DNA from: Gammaproteobacteria bacterium
Lineage (GTDB): Bacteria; Pseudomonadota; Gammaproteobacteria; Pseudomonadales; Azotimanducaceae
Direction of reading: 5' to 3'
Assembly: GCA_028821515.1 (NCBI GenBank)
Contig: JAPPGA010000058.1
Coordinates: 62,001 to 126,000, forward strand
DNA length: 64,000 bases
The notes beneath the pieces are model-generated. The model was not told where the DNA came from. It made no database searches and worked only from the letters and a program-made list of their open reading frames with translations. Positions 25,013 through 33,722 of the stretch are shown piece after piece. How positions within the stretch are numbered: position 1 is the stretch's first letter; each line of letters opens with the position of its first letter. Both the position numbers and the translations under genes were made by a program.

Positions 25013-27311
25013 GGGTCGCGCCCGCAGGGCGAGATTCGCAGTCGGCAAGGCGTTGCCTCACGACAGCGCGCACCTTCATGTCTGCGGTACGGCCGCCTAC
25101 ACGGACGACCTGCCGGAGCCTCGCGATCTGCTTCATGTGGCGGTCGGGCTCAGCGATCGTGCGCACGCAAGGATCCGCAGTATCGACCTGTCCGCGGTGC
25201 GTGCGACGCCCGGTGTCACCGATATCTGTCTCGCGGCGGACATACCGGGAGAGAACAACTGCGGTCCCGTCGTCAAGGACGAACCGATTCTCGCGACTGA
25301 TGTGGTCGAATTTGCGGGACAGCCGCTTTTCGCCGTCGCGGCCGACACCGTGGCTGCGGCGCGCAAGGCCGCGAAACTCGCGGAAGTCGAGTACGAGGAT
25401 CTCGAGACCATCATCGACCCCTTGAGCGCCCTGGAGCAGGGTTCGTTCGTGCTTCCGACGGAAACGCTGAACCGCGGGGACGCGGATGCGGCGCTCGACG
25501 ATTCTCCGTACCGCATCGGCGGAAGGCTTGTCCTCGGCGGACAGGAACAGTTCTACCTGGAGGGGCAGATCGCGATGGTGCTGCCCCAGGAAGATCATGG
25601 GCTGCTCGTCTACAGTTCGACGCAGTATCCGGATGAAGTCCAGCGCCTGGTGGCGCGAGCGACCGGTCTATCCGCCAAGGACGTGGTCTGCACCTGCCGG
25701 CGCATGGGCGGCGCATTCGGCGGCAAGGAGACACAGGCGGCGACGGTGGCCTGCATCGCCGCTGTCATGGCGATCAGGACCGGGCGCGCCTGCAAGTTGC
25801 GTCTCGACCGCGACGTCGACATGGTGATGACGGGCAAGCGCCACGACTTCGTCATCGACTACAAGGCGGGTTTCGACGGTACCGGACGTATCCGGGGTCT
25901 CGAATTCACCTTTGTCTCGCGTTGCGGGATCTCCGCAGACCTATCCGGCCCCGTCAACGACCGGACAATGTTCCACTGCGACAACGCCTATTTTCTCGAG
26001 AACCTGCGAATCGTCTCGCACCGCTGCAGGACCAACACCGTATCCAACACCGCCTTTCGCGGATTCGGCGGACCGCAGGGCATGTACGCCATCGAACATG
26101 TGATCGACGACATCGCCCGGAGGCTGGAGCTCGATCCACTGACCGTACGGCGGCGCAACTTCTACGGAATCCAGGATCGCAACATCACCCACTACGGGCA
26201 GAAGATCGAGGACAACGTCATCCGCCATATCGTTGATCGGCTCGAAACCGATGCCGACTACGCCAGGCGCCGGGACGAGATCAGGGAATTCAACGCATCC
26301 AGCAGCGTCATGAAGCGAGGAATTGCGCTGACGCCCGTCAAGTTCGGCATCGCCTTCACGACGACGCATCTGAACCAGGCGGGAGCGCTCGTCCACGTCT
26401 ACAGGGACGGAACCGTCCATCTGAACCACGGCGGCACAGAGATGGGGCAGGGGCTGTTCATCAAGGTGGCCCAGGTGGTCGCGGACGAACTGGGAGTCAG
26501 CATCGACCGCATTCGCCTGAACGCGTCGGACACCGCAAAGATCCCGAACGCCTCGGCAACCGCGGCGTCGAGCGGTTCAGATCTCAACGGGATGGCCGCG
26601 AAGATCGCAGCCGCGAAGATTCGAGCCCGGCTTACGGAATTCGCGGCCCATCGATTCGGCGTTCCGGAAAGCACAGTCGACTTCCAGGAGAACGTCGTGT
26701 TGGCGGGTACCCGCACGCTGGCGTTTTCTGAACTGGTGGAGATGGCCTGGCTTGACCGCGTAAAGCTCTGGGCGTCCGGGTTCTACAGGACTCCCAGAAT
26801 TCGCTACGACCGGAAGACCTTCAGCGGCCGCCCGTTTCTCTATTTCGCCTACGGTGCCGCAGTCTCGGAGGTCGTCGTCGACACGCTGACAGGCGAATAC
26901 CGAATCCTGCGGGTCGACATCCTTCACGACTGCGGAGACTCGTTGAATCCCGCCGTGGACCTGGGACAGATCGAGGGCGGCTTTGTTCAGGGAGCCGGGT
27001 GGCTGACATCGGAAGAACTGTGGTGGAACGAGTCGGGAGAACTGATGACCCACGCGCCCTCCACCTACAAGATTCCCGCCTGTTCGGACCTCGCGCCTGA
27101 CTTTCGCGTCAGGTTTCTCGAGAACGCCGCGAATCGGGAAGACACGATCTACCGTTCAAAGGCCGTGGGCGAACCGCCGCTGATGCTTGCCATCTCGGTC
27201 TTCCACGCCATCCGCGACGCGATCGCTTCCGACATCCGGCCGCTACCGAAGCTGTGCGCGCCGGCGACGCCGGAAGCAGTACTGCGCGCGGTGGAGGGAC
27301 TGCCGTCATGA
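24990..27311 (+). CDS. xdhB: Xanthine dehydrogenase molybdopterin-binding subunit
   Basis: Catalytic subunit, 773 aa from the ATG at 24990 (a second in-frame ATG is at 24996), oxidising hypoxanthine to xanthine and xanthine to urate. Molybdopterin contacts appear as RRMGGAFGGKE, FRGFGGPQGMYAIEHV (substrate arginine region) and NHGGTEMGQGLFIKVAQV. The catalytic glutamate is in KAVGEPPLMLA near the C-terminus. An upstream open stretch to 24555 lies wholly within xdhA and was excluded. The stop overlaps the xdhC start as ATGA. Confidence 0.96.
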   Translation: MAMDVAAKGRARRARFAVGKALPHDSAHLHVCGTAAYTDDLPEPRDLLHVAVGLSDRAHARIRSIDLSAVRATPGVTDICLAADIPGENNCGPVVKDEPILATDVVEFAGQPLFAVAADTVAAARKAAKLAEVEYEDLETIIDPLSALEQGSFVLPTETLNRGDADAALDDSPYRIGGRLVLGGQEQFYLEGQIAMVLPQEDHGLLVYSSTQYPDEVQRLVARATGLSAKDVVCTCRRMGGAFGGKETQAATVACIAAVMAIRTGRACKLRLDRDVDMVMTGKRHDFVIDYKAGFDGTGRIRGLEFTFVSRCGISADLSGPVNDRTMFHCDNAYFLENLRIVSHRCRTNTVSNTAFRGFGGPQGMYAIEHVIDDIARRLELDPLTVRRRNFYGIQDRNITHYGQKIEDNVIRHIVDRLETDADYARRRDEIREFNASSSVMKRGIALTPVKFGIAFTTTHLNQAGALVHVYRDGTVHLNHGGTEMGQGLFIKVAQVVADELGVSIDRIRLNASDTAKIPNASATAASSGSDLNGMAAKIAAAKIRARLTEFAAHRFGVPESTVDFQENVVLAGTRTLAFSELVEMAWLDRVKLWASGFYRTPRIRYDRKTFSGRPFLYFAYGAAVSEVVVDTLTGEYRILRVDILHDCGDSLNPAVDLGQIEGGFVQGAGWLTSEELWWNESGELMTHAPSTYKIPACSDLAPDFRVRFLENAANREDTIYRSKAVGEPPLMLAISVFHAIRDAIASDIRPLPKLCAPATPEAVLRAVEGLPS

Positions 27312-27826
27312 ACGCATGGGTCCATAAGCTTGGGGAACTGAAAGCCACCGGGGATCGCGTTGCCATCGTCACGGTTGTCGGCGCGCGTGGATCGTCGCCA
27401 TGCGAGCCAGGCGCGAAGATGCTCGTCACGTCGAGCGACATCTTCGGCACCATCGGCGGTGGGAGGCTCGAATACCAGTGCACCGAGCTTGCTCGTGACC
27501 TCTGCGCTCCCGGTGCGAACCCTTTTATCGAACGTTTCCCGCTCAACGCGTCCGTTGGCCAGTGTTGCGGTGGAGTCGTGGACGTGCTTTTCGATCCGAT
27601 CCCAGATGGCGTTCCGGACTGGCTGCGGTCCCTCATCAAGCTTCGTCAACAACACGATTCATCCGTGCTCTGCACCAACCTGCGCGACGCGTCGAAAAAG
27701 TTCGTGGTCACCGGGGTCACCATCCACCCGTTTTCGGCCATATGCCCGGACACGGTCGTCGACCGGGCCCGGAGAAACCTGCAGGCGTGCCGTGCTGCCG
27801 AACGAACCGACAGCTGGTTTTTCTAG
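27308..27826 (+). CDS. xdhC: XdhC N-terminal domain, ended by an in-frame amber codon
   Basis: N-terminal XdhC/CoxI domain of the chaperone that loads sulfurated molybdenum cofactor into XdhB. Visible motifs are VTVVGARGSSPCEPGAKML, FGTIGGGRLEY and SVGQCCGGVVDVLF (cofactor-binding cysteines). Translation stops at TAG 27824-27826, 172 codons in. The same frame resumes at once with the Rossmann half of XdhC. In homologues the corresponding position is usually Glu (pattern FFExx...FxVxxFGAGHVG), so GAG to TAG is the simplest explanation. This could be a nonsense mutation, a sequencing error, amber readthrough, or a split gene. Confidence 0.85.
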   Translation: MNAWVHKLGELKATGDRVAIVTVVGARGSSPCEPGAKMLVTSSDIFGTIGGGRLEYQCTELARDLCAPGANPFIERFPLNASVGQCCGGVVDVLFDPIPDGVPDWLRSLIKLRQQHDSSVLCTNLRDASKKFVVTGVTIHPFSAICPDTVVDRARRNLQACRAAERTDSWFF

Positions 27827-27829
27827 CTC

Positions 27830-28354
27830 GTGGGCAGTCGGGGTTTCAATGTCGCGGTATTCGGTGCCGGGCACGTCGGTTCCGCGGTCGTCCGTTCGTT
27901 GTCCACGCTTGATTGCGAGATCCGCTGGATCGATTCCCGTCAGGATTTCTTCGGTGACACTCCCGAAAACGTACACACCATCGAGCATGATCGCCCGGCT
28001 GCAGAAGTCGACAATATGTCGGCCGGCAGTTGCTATCTGGTCATGACGCACGATCACGGTCTCGATTTCGATATCTGCAAGCGAATCCTGAAGCGGGGCG
28101 ACGCCGCGTACTGCGGCTTGATCGGCTCGGTCCCGAAGCGTCGTCGTTTCGAACGGCACCTGCTCGAAGAAGGTATTGGTCAGGAAGCCTTCGACCAGTT
28201 GGTGTGTCCGATCGGCATTGAGGGGATCCGGGGCAAGAAGCCGGCCGAGATTGCGATCTCCGCCACCGCGCAGGTGCTGCGCGCCTTCGAAGAGTTTCGG
28301 CGAAAGCCCTCGTTCGAATACCCGGACGACCAACCCATGACCAACACCCAATGA
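27830..28354 (+). CDS. xdhC: XdhC C-terminal Rossmann domain, split from the N-terminal half
   Basis: C-terminal half of XdhC in the same frame as the preceding 27308-27826 piece, with GTG at 27830 as the first possible restart, three bases after the amber codon. The Rossmann glycine motif VAVFGAGHVGSAVV, the helix CYLVMTHDHGLDFDICK and the C-terminal signature CPIGIEGIRGKKPAEIAISA are well conserved, showing no decay beyond the stop codon. If translated separately, the two halves would have to reassemble. The intact coding on both sides argues against an old pseudogene. Confidence 0.8.
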   Translation: MGSRGFNVAVFGAGHVGSAVVRSLSTLDCEIRWIDSRQDFFGDTPENVHTIEHDRPAAEVDNMSAGSCYLVMTHDHGLDFDICKRILKRGDAAYCGLIGSVPKRRRFERHLLEEGIGQEAFDQLVCPIGIEGIRGKKPAEIAISATAQVLRAFEEFRRKPSFEYPDDQPMTNTQ

Positions 28355-28367
28355 TCCTGGAACCCTA

Positions 28368-29561
28368 GTGGATCCTTACCTGGTCGATTGGCTGAACCTT
28401 CTGGCGCGCTGGGTTCATGTTGTTGCGGGCATTGCATGGATCGGTTCATCGTTCTACTTCATCTGGCTCGACAACCACCTGCAGACTCCATCGGTACGCC
28501 GCGAAGGCGCGGATCCCATCAGCGGAGAACTCTGGGCAGTCCACGGGGGCAGCTTTTATCGCTCGCAGAAATACAGTCCCGCTCCCGGCAGGCTTCCCGA
28601 AACGCTGCACTGGTTCAAGTGGGAAGCGTACTGGACCTGGTTTTCGGGCATGTTTCTGCTCGCCCTGATCTACTGGTGGGGCGCGGAGATCTTCCTTGTT
28701 GACCCGGAAGTAGCGCGACTTGCGCCGTCAACCGCTGTGTTGATCTCAGCGGCCTTCCTGGCAGGCGGCTGGTTCGCCTACGACCTGCTTTGCAGGCTGC
28801 CGACCCGCGACAACGACCTTGCGTTCGGGGTTCTCCTGTTGGCGTTCGTCTCGATCCTGGCGTGGGGTCTATGTCAACTGTTCAGCGGCCGCGCCGCATA
28901 CATTCTTTTCGGGGCGGTGCTCGGAACCATCATGGTCGGCAACGTATTCTTCGTGATCATTCCGAAGCAGCGAGAACTCGTAGCCGCCGTCGAGCGTGGA
29001 GAAGTTCCCGACGCGACAGCTGCGATTCGAGCGAAGCACCGCTCGGTGCACAACACATGGCTGACGCTGCCGGTGCTCTTCGCAATGACAAGTCATCACT
29101 TCGCCATGACGTACGGCCACAAGTACAACTGGGTGATACTCATCGCTGTTTCCCTCGCGGGAGCACTGATCCGCGTCTACTTCGTCGGTCGCCAAAAGGG
29201 CAACGGCTCGCTCCCGGCTGCCATCGCAGCGCTGCTGCTGTTGCTCGGAGTGGCGGCATTGATTGCGCCCCAGCGGACGGTCGCGAGTGACCGGGAGACA
29301 GTAACGCTTGGACAGGTTCGTACCATCGTCGAGCACAGATGCACGGTGTGCCACTCGTCGGAACCGACCTTTGCGGCGTTTCCAGCGCCTCCGGGAGGCG
29401 TTGTCCTTGATACCGATACACAGATCGTCGCGGAGGCACGCCGCATCCATCAGCAAACCGTGATCACGCGAGTCATGCCGATAGCGAACGTGACCGGCAT
29501 GAGCGAAGAAGAGCGAACAGCCCTGGATCGGTGGTACCGGCAAAACGCGGATCCGTCGTGA
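28368..29561 (+). CDS. puuD: Urate hydroxylase PuuD (membrane domain plus cytochrome c)
   Basis: Membrane urate oxidase of 397 aa from a GTG start, converting urate to 5-hydroxyisourate. The N-terminal DUF989 domain contains about eight membrane helices, beginning LNLLARWVHVVAGIAWIGSS and including HFAMTYGHKYNWVI. The C-terminal cytochrome c domain carries the haem motif CTVCH (Cys325, Cys328, His329) and a distal Met in TRVMPIANVTGM. Electrons therefore go to the respiratory chain rather than directly to oxygen. It replaces a soluble UraH/Uox-type uricase in this operon. Confidence 0.94.
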   Translation: MDPYLVDWLNLLARWVHVVAGIAWIGSSFYFIWLDNHLQTPSVRREGADPISGELWAVHGGSFYRSQKYSPAPGRLPETLHWFKWEAYWTWFSGMFLLALIYWWGAEIFLVDPEVARLAPSTAVLISAAFLAGGWFAYDLLCRLPTRDNDLAFGVLLLAFVSILAWGLCQLFSGRAAYILFGAVLGTIMVGNVFFVIIPKQRELVAAVERGEVPDATAAIRAKHRSVHNTWLTLPVLFAMTSHHFAMTYGHKYNWVILIAVSLAGALIRVYFVGRQKGNGSLPAAIAALLLLLGVAALIAPQRTVASDRETVTLGQVRTIVEHRCTVCHSSEPTFAAFPAPPGGVVLDTDTQIVAEARRIHQQTVITRVMPIANVTGMSEEERTALDRWYRQNADPS

Positions 29562-30463
29562 CGCCCACCAGCTATCCCCGCGATCTTCGCGGTTACGGCA
29601 AACGCCCCCCGCAAGCGGACTGGCCGGGGGCGGCTCGAATAGCGGTCCAGTTCGTCGTCAACTATGAGGAGGGTGCTGAGAACTGCATATTGCACGGCGA
29701 CGCTGCCTCGGAGTCCTTTCTGTCCGAGATCGTTGGCGCACGACCGATCCAGAACGCACGTCACATGAACATGGAGTCGCTCTACGAATACGGTTCCCGA
29801 GCGGGTTTCTGGCGTCTCTACCGGCTGTTCACCGAACGCTCCATCCCGGTAACGGTGTTTGGCGTTGCCATGGCTCTTGAGCGCAATCCGGAAGCGGTGA
29901 CTGCCATGCGCGAGGCCGACTGGGAGATCGCCAGCCACGGCTATCGATGGATCGACTATCAGCATGTCGACGCCGAAACGGAACGAATTCACCTTGCGAA
30001 GGCCATCGAGGTCCATACGCGGGTAGTCGGGCAGCGCCCTCTGGGCTGGTACCTGGGACGATGCAGTCCGAGGACTCACCGACTCGTCAAGGAGGCCGGA
30101 GGCTTCCGCTACAACTCCGACTGCTATTCCGACGATCTTCCATATTGGGACTACTCGTACGGGGTGCCACAATTGATGGTTCCCTACACGCTCGATGCCA
30201 ACGACATGCGTTTTGCGACTCCGCAGGGCTTCAACACAGGCCGACAGTTCTTCGATTACCTGAAGGACACCTTCGACGTCCTGCATACCGAAGGATCCCG
30301 GATGATGTCGGTAGGCCTGCACTGCCGGCTCGCGGGTCGGCCGGGTCGCGCCAGCGCCATTGCGCGCTTTCTCGACTACGTTACGAGCCACGACGATGCC
30401 TGGGTCGCGACGCGCATCGACATCGCTGAGCATTGGCGAAACCTCCATCCCGCCGCACCATGA
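29558..30463 (+). CDS. puuE: Allantoinase PuuE (polysaccharide-deacetylase fold)
   Basis: Cofactor-independent allantoinase, 301 aa from the GTG at 29558 that overlaps the puuD stop, hydrolysing allantoin to allantoate. Diagnostic blocks are YPRDLRGYGKRPPQADWPG at the N-terminus, VNYEEGAENCILHGD, ASHGYRWIDYQ, RPLGWYLGRCSPRTHRLV and LPYWDYSYGVPQLMVPYTLD. The metal-ligand Asp/His of NodB deacetylases are replaced as is normal in PuuE. An in-frame ATG 27 bases upstream lies inside puuD and was not used. Confidence 0.95.
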   Translation: MTPTSYPRDLRGYGKRPPQADWPGAARIAVQFVVNYEEGAENCILHGDAASESFLSEIVGARPIQNARHMNMESLYEYGSRAGFWRLYRLFTERSIPVTVFGVAMALERNPEAVTAMREADWEIASHGYRWIDYQHVDAETERIHLAKAIEVHTRVVGQRPLGWYLGRCSPRTHRLVKEAGGFRYNSDCYSDDLPYWDYSYGVPQLMVPYTLDANDMRFATPQGFNTGRQFFDYLKDTFDVLHTEGSRMMSVGLHCRLAGRPGRASAIARFLDYVTSHDDAWVATRIDIAEHWRNLHPAAP

Positions 30464-30957
30464 CGCCGCGTACCAAATCGGGTTTCATGGCCCGCTTCGG
30501 GAATGTCTACGAACACTCGGCCTGGGTGGCTGAGCGCGCGTTCGATCGTCTTGAGGGTGTCGACGGAATCCAGGCCATAGGCAGAGTGATGGCGGAATGC
30601 GTTGACCGGGCTCCCTTCGATCTACAGCTCAGGTTGATTCGCTCGCATCCGGACCTGGCTGACAAAGCCGGTGTCGCGGGTGATTTGACTGCAGATTCGG
30701 TGGCGGAACAATCGAGCGCAGGCTTGGACCGCTGCTCCCCGGACGAGTACGCGCGCCTGGCCGCGTTGACCCGCAGCTACCGGAAGAGATTTGGATTCCC
30801 GTTCGTCATGGCCGTCCGCGGCAGCAGCACGACGAATATCCTGAACGCGCTGCGGAGTCGCCTGGGCAACGACCCCGCCGTGGAGTTCGAAACTGCCCTG
30901 GCCGAGATACACAAGATCGCGCTGCTGCGTCTGCAATCCATGGACGTAGTCGAATGA
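30460..30957 (+). CDS. uraD: OHCU decarboxylase
   Basis: 2-oxo-4-hydroxy-4-carboxy-5-ureidoimidazoline decarboxylase, 165 aa, producing S-allantoin. Family motifs are NVYEHSAWVAERAF, LIRSHPDLADKAG (catalytic His and Asp-Leu-Ala), SSAGLDRCSPDE and KRFGFPFVMAVRG. It starts at ATG 30460, overlapping puuE, and ends overlapping alc. It acts between the HIU hydrolase and allantoinase steps. Confidence 0.95.
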   Translation: MTPRTKSGFMARFGNVYEHSAWVAERAFDRLEGVDGIQAIGRVMAECVDRAPFDLQLRLIRSHPDLADKAGVAGDLTADSVAEQSSAGLDRCSPDEYARLAALTRSYRKRFGFPFVMAVRGSSTTNILNALRSRLGNDPAVEFETALAEIHKIALLRLQSMDVVE

Positions 30958-31937
30958 AAGGCTCACGCCCGCCCTTTCATCAGTGGGTCCAACTCGAGCA
31001 ACCTCGCCTGGGCACGCGCGTGACCCTTGCGACCGACGAGTTCTTTGCCCCGAAGGAACGGCTGATCGGGCCGAGTGACCCGGTATTCGTTCCGGACAGG
31101 TATGACGCTAACGGCAAATGGATGGACGGATGGGAGAGCCGCAGAAAGCGGACGCCGGGGCACGATCACTGCATTGTCCGGCTCGGGCTGCCCGCCATCG
31201 TGCGTGGAGTGGACATCGACACCAGTCACTTCACCGGTAATTTCCCACCATTCGCGTCGATCGACGGCAACTCCAGCGAGGCGGAGGCCCCTCGATCCGG
31301 GTGGGTCGAGATCCTGCCCAAGACCGCTCTTTCGGGGGACTCGCACCACTATCGTCCCATCGACAGCGGTGCCGTCTGGACGCATTTGCGCCTGAACATC
31401 TATCCCGACGGCGGGATAGCCAGATTGCGGATCTATGGGGAGGTCAAAGCTCCCACCCCCGTATCGGACGACCTGATCGACCTCTTCGGCGTAGAAAACG
31501 GTGGCCGCGCGATCAGCTGCAGCGACGAGCATTTCGGCAGCATGCACAACCTGAATCTGCCTGGTCGGAGCACCGACATGGGCGACGGGTGGGAGACCGC
31601 TCGCAGGAGGGGACCAGGGAACGATTGGGTCATCATCCAGCTTGGTCATTGCGGATCCGTCGAGCGGGCGGAGGTCGATACCGCCCACTTCAAGGGGAAC
31701 TATCCGGATCGGGTTTCTCTCGAGGCAGCACTATTCGGCCCCGCTGCCGCAGTCGACGTTGACCATTCGCAATGGCGCACGCTCCTCTCCGAGACCAGGC
31801 TTGAAATGGACCGTCGACACCTTTTCGTCAGTGAGCTGCGAGACTTGGGTCCCGTAAGCCACGTTCGCATGTCCATCTATCCCGACGGCGGTGTCAGCCG
31901 ACTGCGTCTTTTCGGCCGCCCTCAGCCGCTTGGCTGA
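30954..31937 (+). CDS. alc: Allantoicase
   Basis: Hydrolyses allantoate to ureidoglycolate and urea. The 327 aa protein has the two tandem jelly-roll repeats of the family: DGWESRRKRTPGHDHCIVRL with DIDTSHFTGNFPPFASID in the first, and DGWETARRRGPGNDWVIIQL with VDTAHFKGNYPDRVSLEA in the second. Each repeat ends in a similar MSIYPDGGVSRLRLFG-type strand. It overlaps uraD by four bases and precedes allA by six. Confidence 0.96.
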   Translation: MKGSRPPFHQWVQLEQPRLGTRVTLATDEFFAPKERLIGPSDPVFVPDRYDANGKWMDGWESRRKRTPGHDHCIVRLGLPAIVRGVDIDTSHFTGNFPPFASIDGNSSEAEAPRSGWVEILPKTALSGDSHHYRPIDSGAVWTHLRLNIYPDGGIARLRIYGEVKAPTPVSDDLIDLFGVENGGRAISCSDEHFGSMHNLNLPGRSTDMGDGWETARRRGPGNDWVIIQLGHCGSVERAEVDTAHFKGNYPDRVSLEAALFGPAAAVDVDHSQWRTLLSETRLEMDRRHLFVSELRDLGPVSHVRMSIYPDGGVSRLRLFGRPQPLG

Positions 31938-31943
31938 CCTGGC

Positions 31944-32474
31944 ATGCTCCGTTTGCGACCGCGCCCGTTGACGCCGACACAGTTCGCGCCTTTTGGCGAC
32001 GTTATCGAGGCCGTCGGCGCGCATGCGATCGAAATGAACGACGGCCGCTTTGAACGTTTCGCTGACCTGTGCCGCATCGAGTCGGACGGCGGTGCCGGCA
32101 TCGCCGTCGGCATAGTCCGCTCAAAGGTGGCTACATCGCTGCCGTATCGTTTGGACAAAATCGAACGGCATCCGCTTGGCAGTCAGGCATTCATTCCGCT
32201 TGAACCCTGCCGTTTCGTTGTTGTAGTCGGGCCTCCCCGGGAAAAGATCGAGCCATCGGACCTTCGTGCGTTCGTGACCAATGGGCGGCAAGGTGTCAAC
32301 TATCGCCGGGGAACGTGGCACATGCCGCTCGTCGCGCCGGAGATCGGACAGGAGTTCCTCGTCATCGACCGCATTGCCACGGAACCCAATTGCGACGAGT
32401 TGTACCTTTCCCCGCCAGTGGTGGTATTGGATCCGTGGAAACGTGCAAGTGATCGGAAGGGGTTACACGTTTAA
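31944..32474 (+). CDS. allA: Ureidoglycolate lyase
   Basis: Cupin-fold enzyme of 176 aa that splits ureidoglycolate to glyoxylate and urea, the last step encoded in the operon. Recognisable are LTPTQFAPFGDVIEA at the N-terminus, KIERHPLGSQAFIPL and GVNYRRGTWHMPLVA, with the conserved His and the substrate-binding cupin loop. No urease genes occur in the window, so urea use must be encoded elsewhere or urea is excreted. The stop codon overlaps an operator-like palindrome. Confidence 0.94.
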   Translation: MLRLRPRPLTPTQFAPFGDVIEAVGAHAIEMNDGRFERFADLCRIESDGGAGIAVGIVRSKVATSLPYRLDKIERHPLGSQAFIPLEPCRFVVVVGPPREKIEPSDLRAFVTNGRQGVNYRRGTWHMPLVAPEIGQEFLVIDRIATEPNCDELYLSPPVVVLDPWKRASDRKGLHV

Positions 32475-32475
32475 C
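32462..32475. promoter_or_regulatory. Operator-like palindrome at the allA/lacI convergent junction (site D)
   Basis: GTTACACGTTTAAC is a 14-base palindrome with one mismatch and the same GTTAAAC-type half-site (reverse strand) as sites A and B. It spans the allA stop and ends one base before the lacI stop. Such a position is not a promoter, so it could be an auxiliary looping site or chance. Confidence 0.4.
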
Positions 32476-33519
32476 TCATTTTGCCATTCTGGCGTTCTCA
32501 AGCCGGATTGTCGGCGGCGCGGCAGTGGATGCACGCTCGACCAACTCGATACCCAAGGTGATCTGGCTTCTCGGCCCCGCCTGTTCTTCCGCCAATCGCC
32601 TCAGAAGCAAACGTACTGCTTCCCGCCCCATTTCTTCGAAAGGCATGCGAACCGTCGTAAGCGTGGGGCTGATCATGCGCGCAAACGGAATGTCGTCGAA
32701 CCCGACGACCGATACTTCACGGGGAACGGATATCCCGTGCATCTGGAAGAGCGAGAGCGCTCCGATCGCGATCAGGTCGTTGCCGCAGACTACGGCAGTC
32801 ACATCTCGAGCGAGCAATCGTTCCCGGGCTTCCTCGGAGAGGTGCATTGTGTAAGCGTGCTCAAGCCGCCATGCGATCTTTGAGCTGTCTCCGACGGCGT
32901 CGACGAATCCCTTGCTTCGTTCACGCGCGTTGCCAACGGCCTGCGGACCCTCGAGCAACCCGAATCGACGGTGCCCGAGAGCGATCAGATACTCTGCGGT
33001 TGTTGTTCCCCCCGCGTAGTACTCAGCCTGCACCAGATCCTGCCCAGGCAATTCGCGATCTAAAACGACCAGCGGAACATCGACGCCAACGTTTGTGAGC
33101 GTGTCCTCGTCGTCGACCGGGAACCAGACGATGCCATCCACGCCATGCTGGAGCAGCCCGGTGACAACCTCCCGTTCGCGATCATGCGATCCTTCGGTAT
33201 CCACCAGAAAGGTCTGGTAACCGCTGAGCTGCGCCTCGTTCAGGATCGACCTTGCGAGCGACGCAAAGAACGGGTTTTCGATGTTGGGAAACACCAGGCC
33301 AATGATCGCGGTGCGACCGGTCTTCATGGTTCGGGCAGCCTGGTTTTGCCGGTATCCGAGCCTTTTGACTACCTTCTGGATGCGACGCTTGGTTTCCTCG
33401 CTGATGGCTCCCCTGCCGTTAAGCACGTAGGAAACGGTTGCGATCGACACCCCTGCAGCGTCCGCGATGTCCCGAACGGTGACTCGCTGCGATTTCCGTG
33501 GTCGAGTTGCAGTAGGCAT
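32476..33519 (-). CDS. LacI-family transcriptional regulator of the purine genes
   Basis: Repressor of 347 aa. The helix-turn-helix and hinge occupy residues 13-65 (VTVRDIADAAGVSIATVSYV, then a hinge with YRQNQAARTM). The periplasmic-binding-protein-like effector domain follows (IIGLVFPNIENPFFASLARS, DGIVWFPVDDED, GFDDIPFARMISPTLTTV). It lies between the purine operon and the kinase and is convergent with allA. Operators with the expected central CG are present at the operon and the receptor. A purine base, nucleoside or ureide is the probable inducer, but the sequence does not show which. Confidence 0.9.
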   Translation of the reverse strand: MPTATRPRKSQRVTVRDIADAAGVSIATVSYVLNGRGAISEETKRRIQKVVKRLGYRQNQAARTMKTGRTAIIGLVFPNIENPFFASLARSILNEAQLSGYQTFLVDTEGSHDREREVVTGLLQHGVDGIVWFPVDDEDTLTNVGVDVPLVVLDRELPGQDLVQAEYYAGGTTTAEYLIALGHRRFGLLEGPQAVGNARERSKGFVDAVGDSSKIAWRLEHAYTMHLSEEARERLLARDVTAVVCGNDLIAIGALSLFQMHGISVPREVSVVGFDDIPFARMISPTLTTVRMPFEEMGREAVRLLLRRLAEEQAGPRSQITLGIELVERASTAAPPTIRLENARMAK

Positions 33520-33685
33520 TCGCGCTTCCTAATGGACGAGCCACTCTAACATGCGCCACCTTGCGGTTTCATTCACCCGTCTTGAGCGATCCTCCGTATC
33601 CGGGACTACCCGTTCTACGGCAGCGGATGGCCCGAACATGCGCACGGGTCGTACGTAAAGCACAGAAAAGCCGGGCATAATCTCG

Positions 33686-33700
33686 CTTATTCGTTTAACA
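33686..33700. promoter_or_regulatory. Half-conserved LacI-type operator upstream of the kinase (site C)
   Basis: TATTCGTTTAACA contains the right half CGTTTAAC, exactly the reverse complement of GTTAAACG in sites A and B; the left half matches at only about half its positions. It lies a few bases downstream of a possible -10 box CATAAT (33676-33681) and 23 bases before the kinase ATG, so it could control the kinase and, from the other side, lacI. Confidence 0.45.
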
Positions 33701-33722
33701 CGATTTGACGGTCTCATCGAAA

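Noticed and set aside
33529-33717. Possible 62-aa protein on the minus strand between lacI and the kinase
   Set aside because: No ribosome binding site, no family resemblance, and it overlaps the regulatory region; treated as non-coding.
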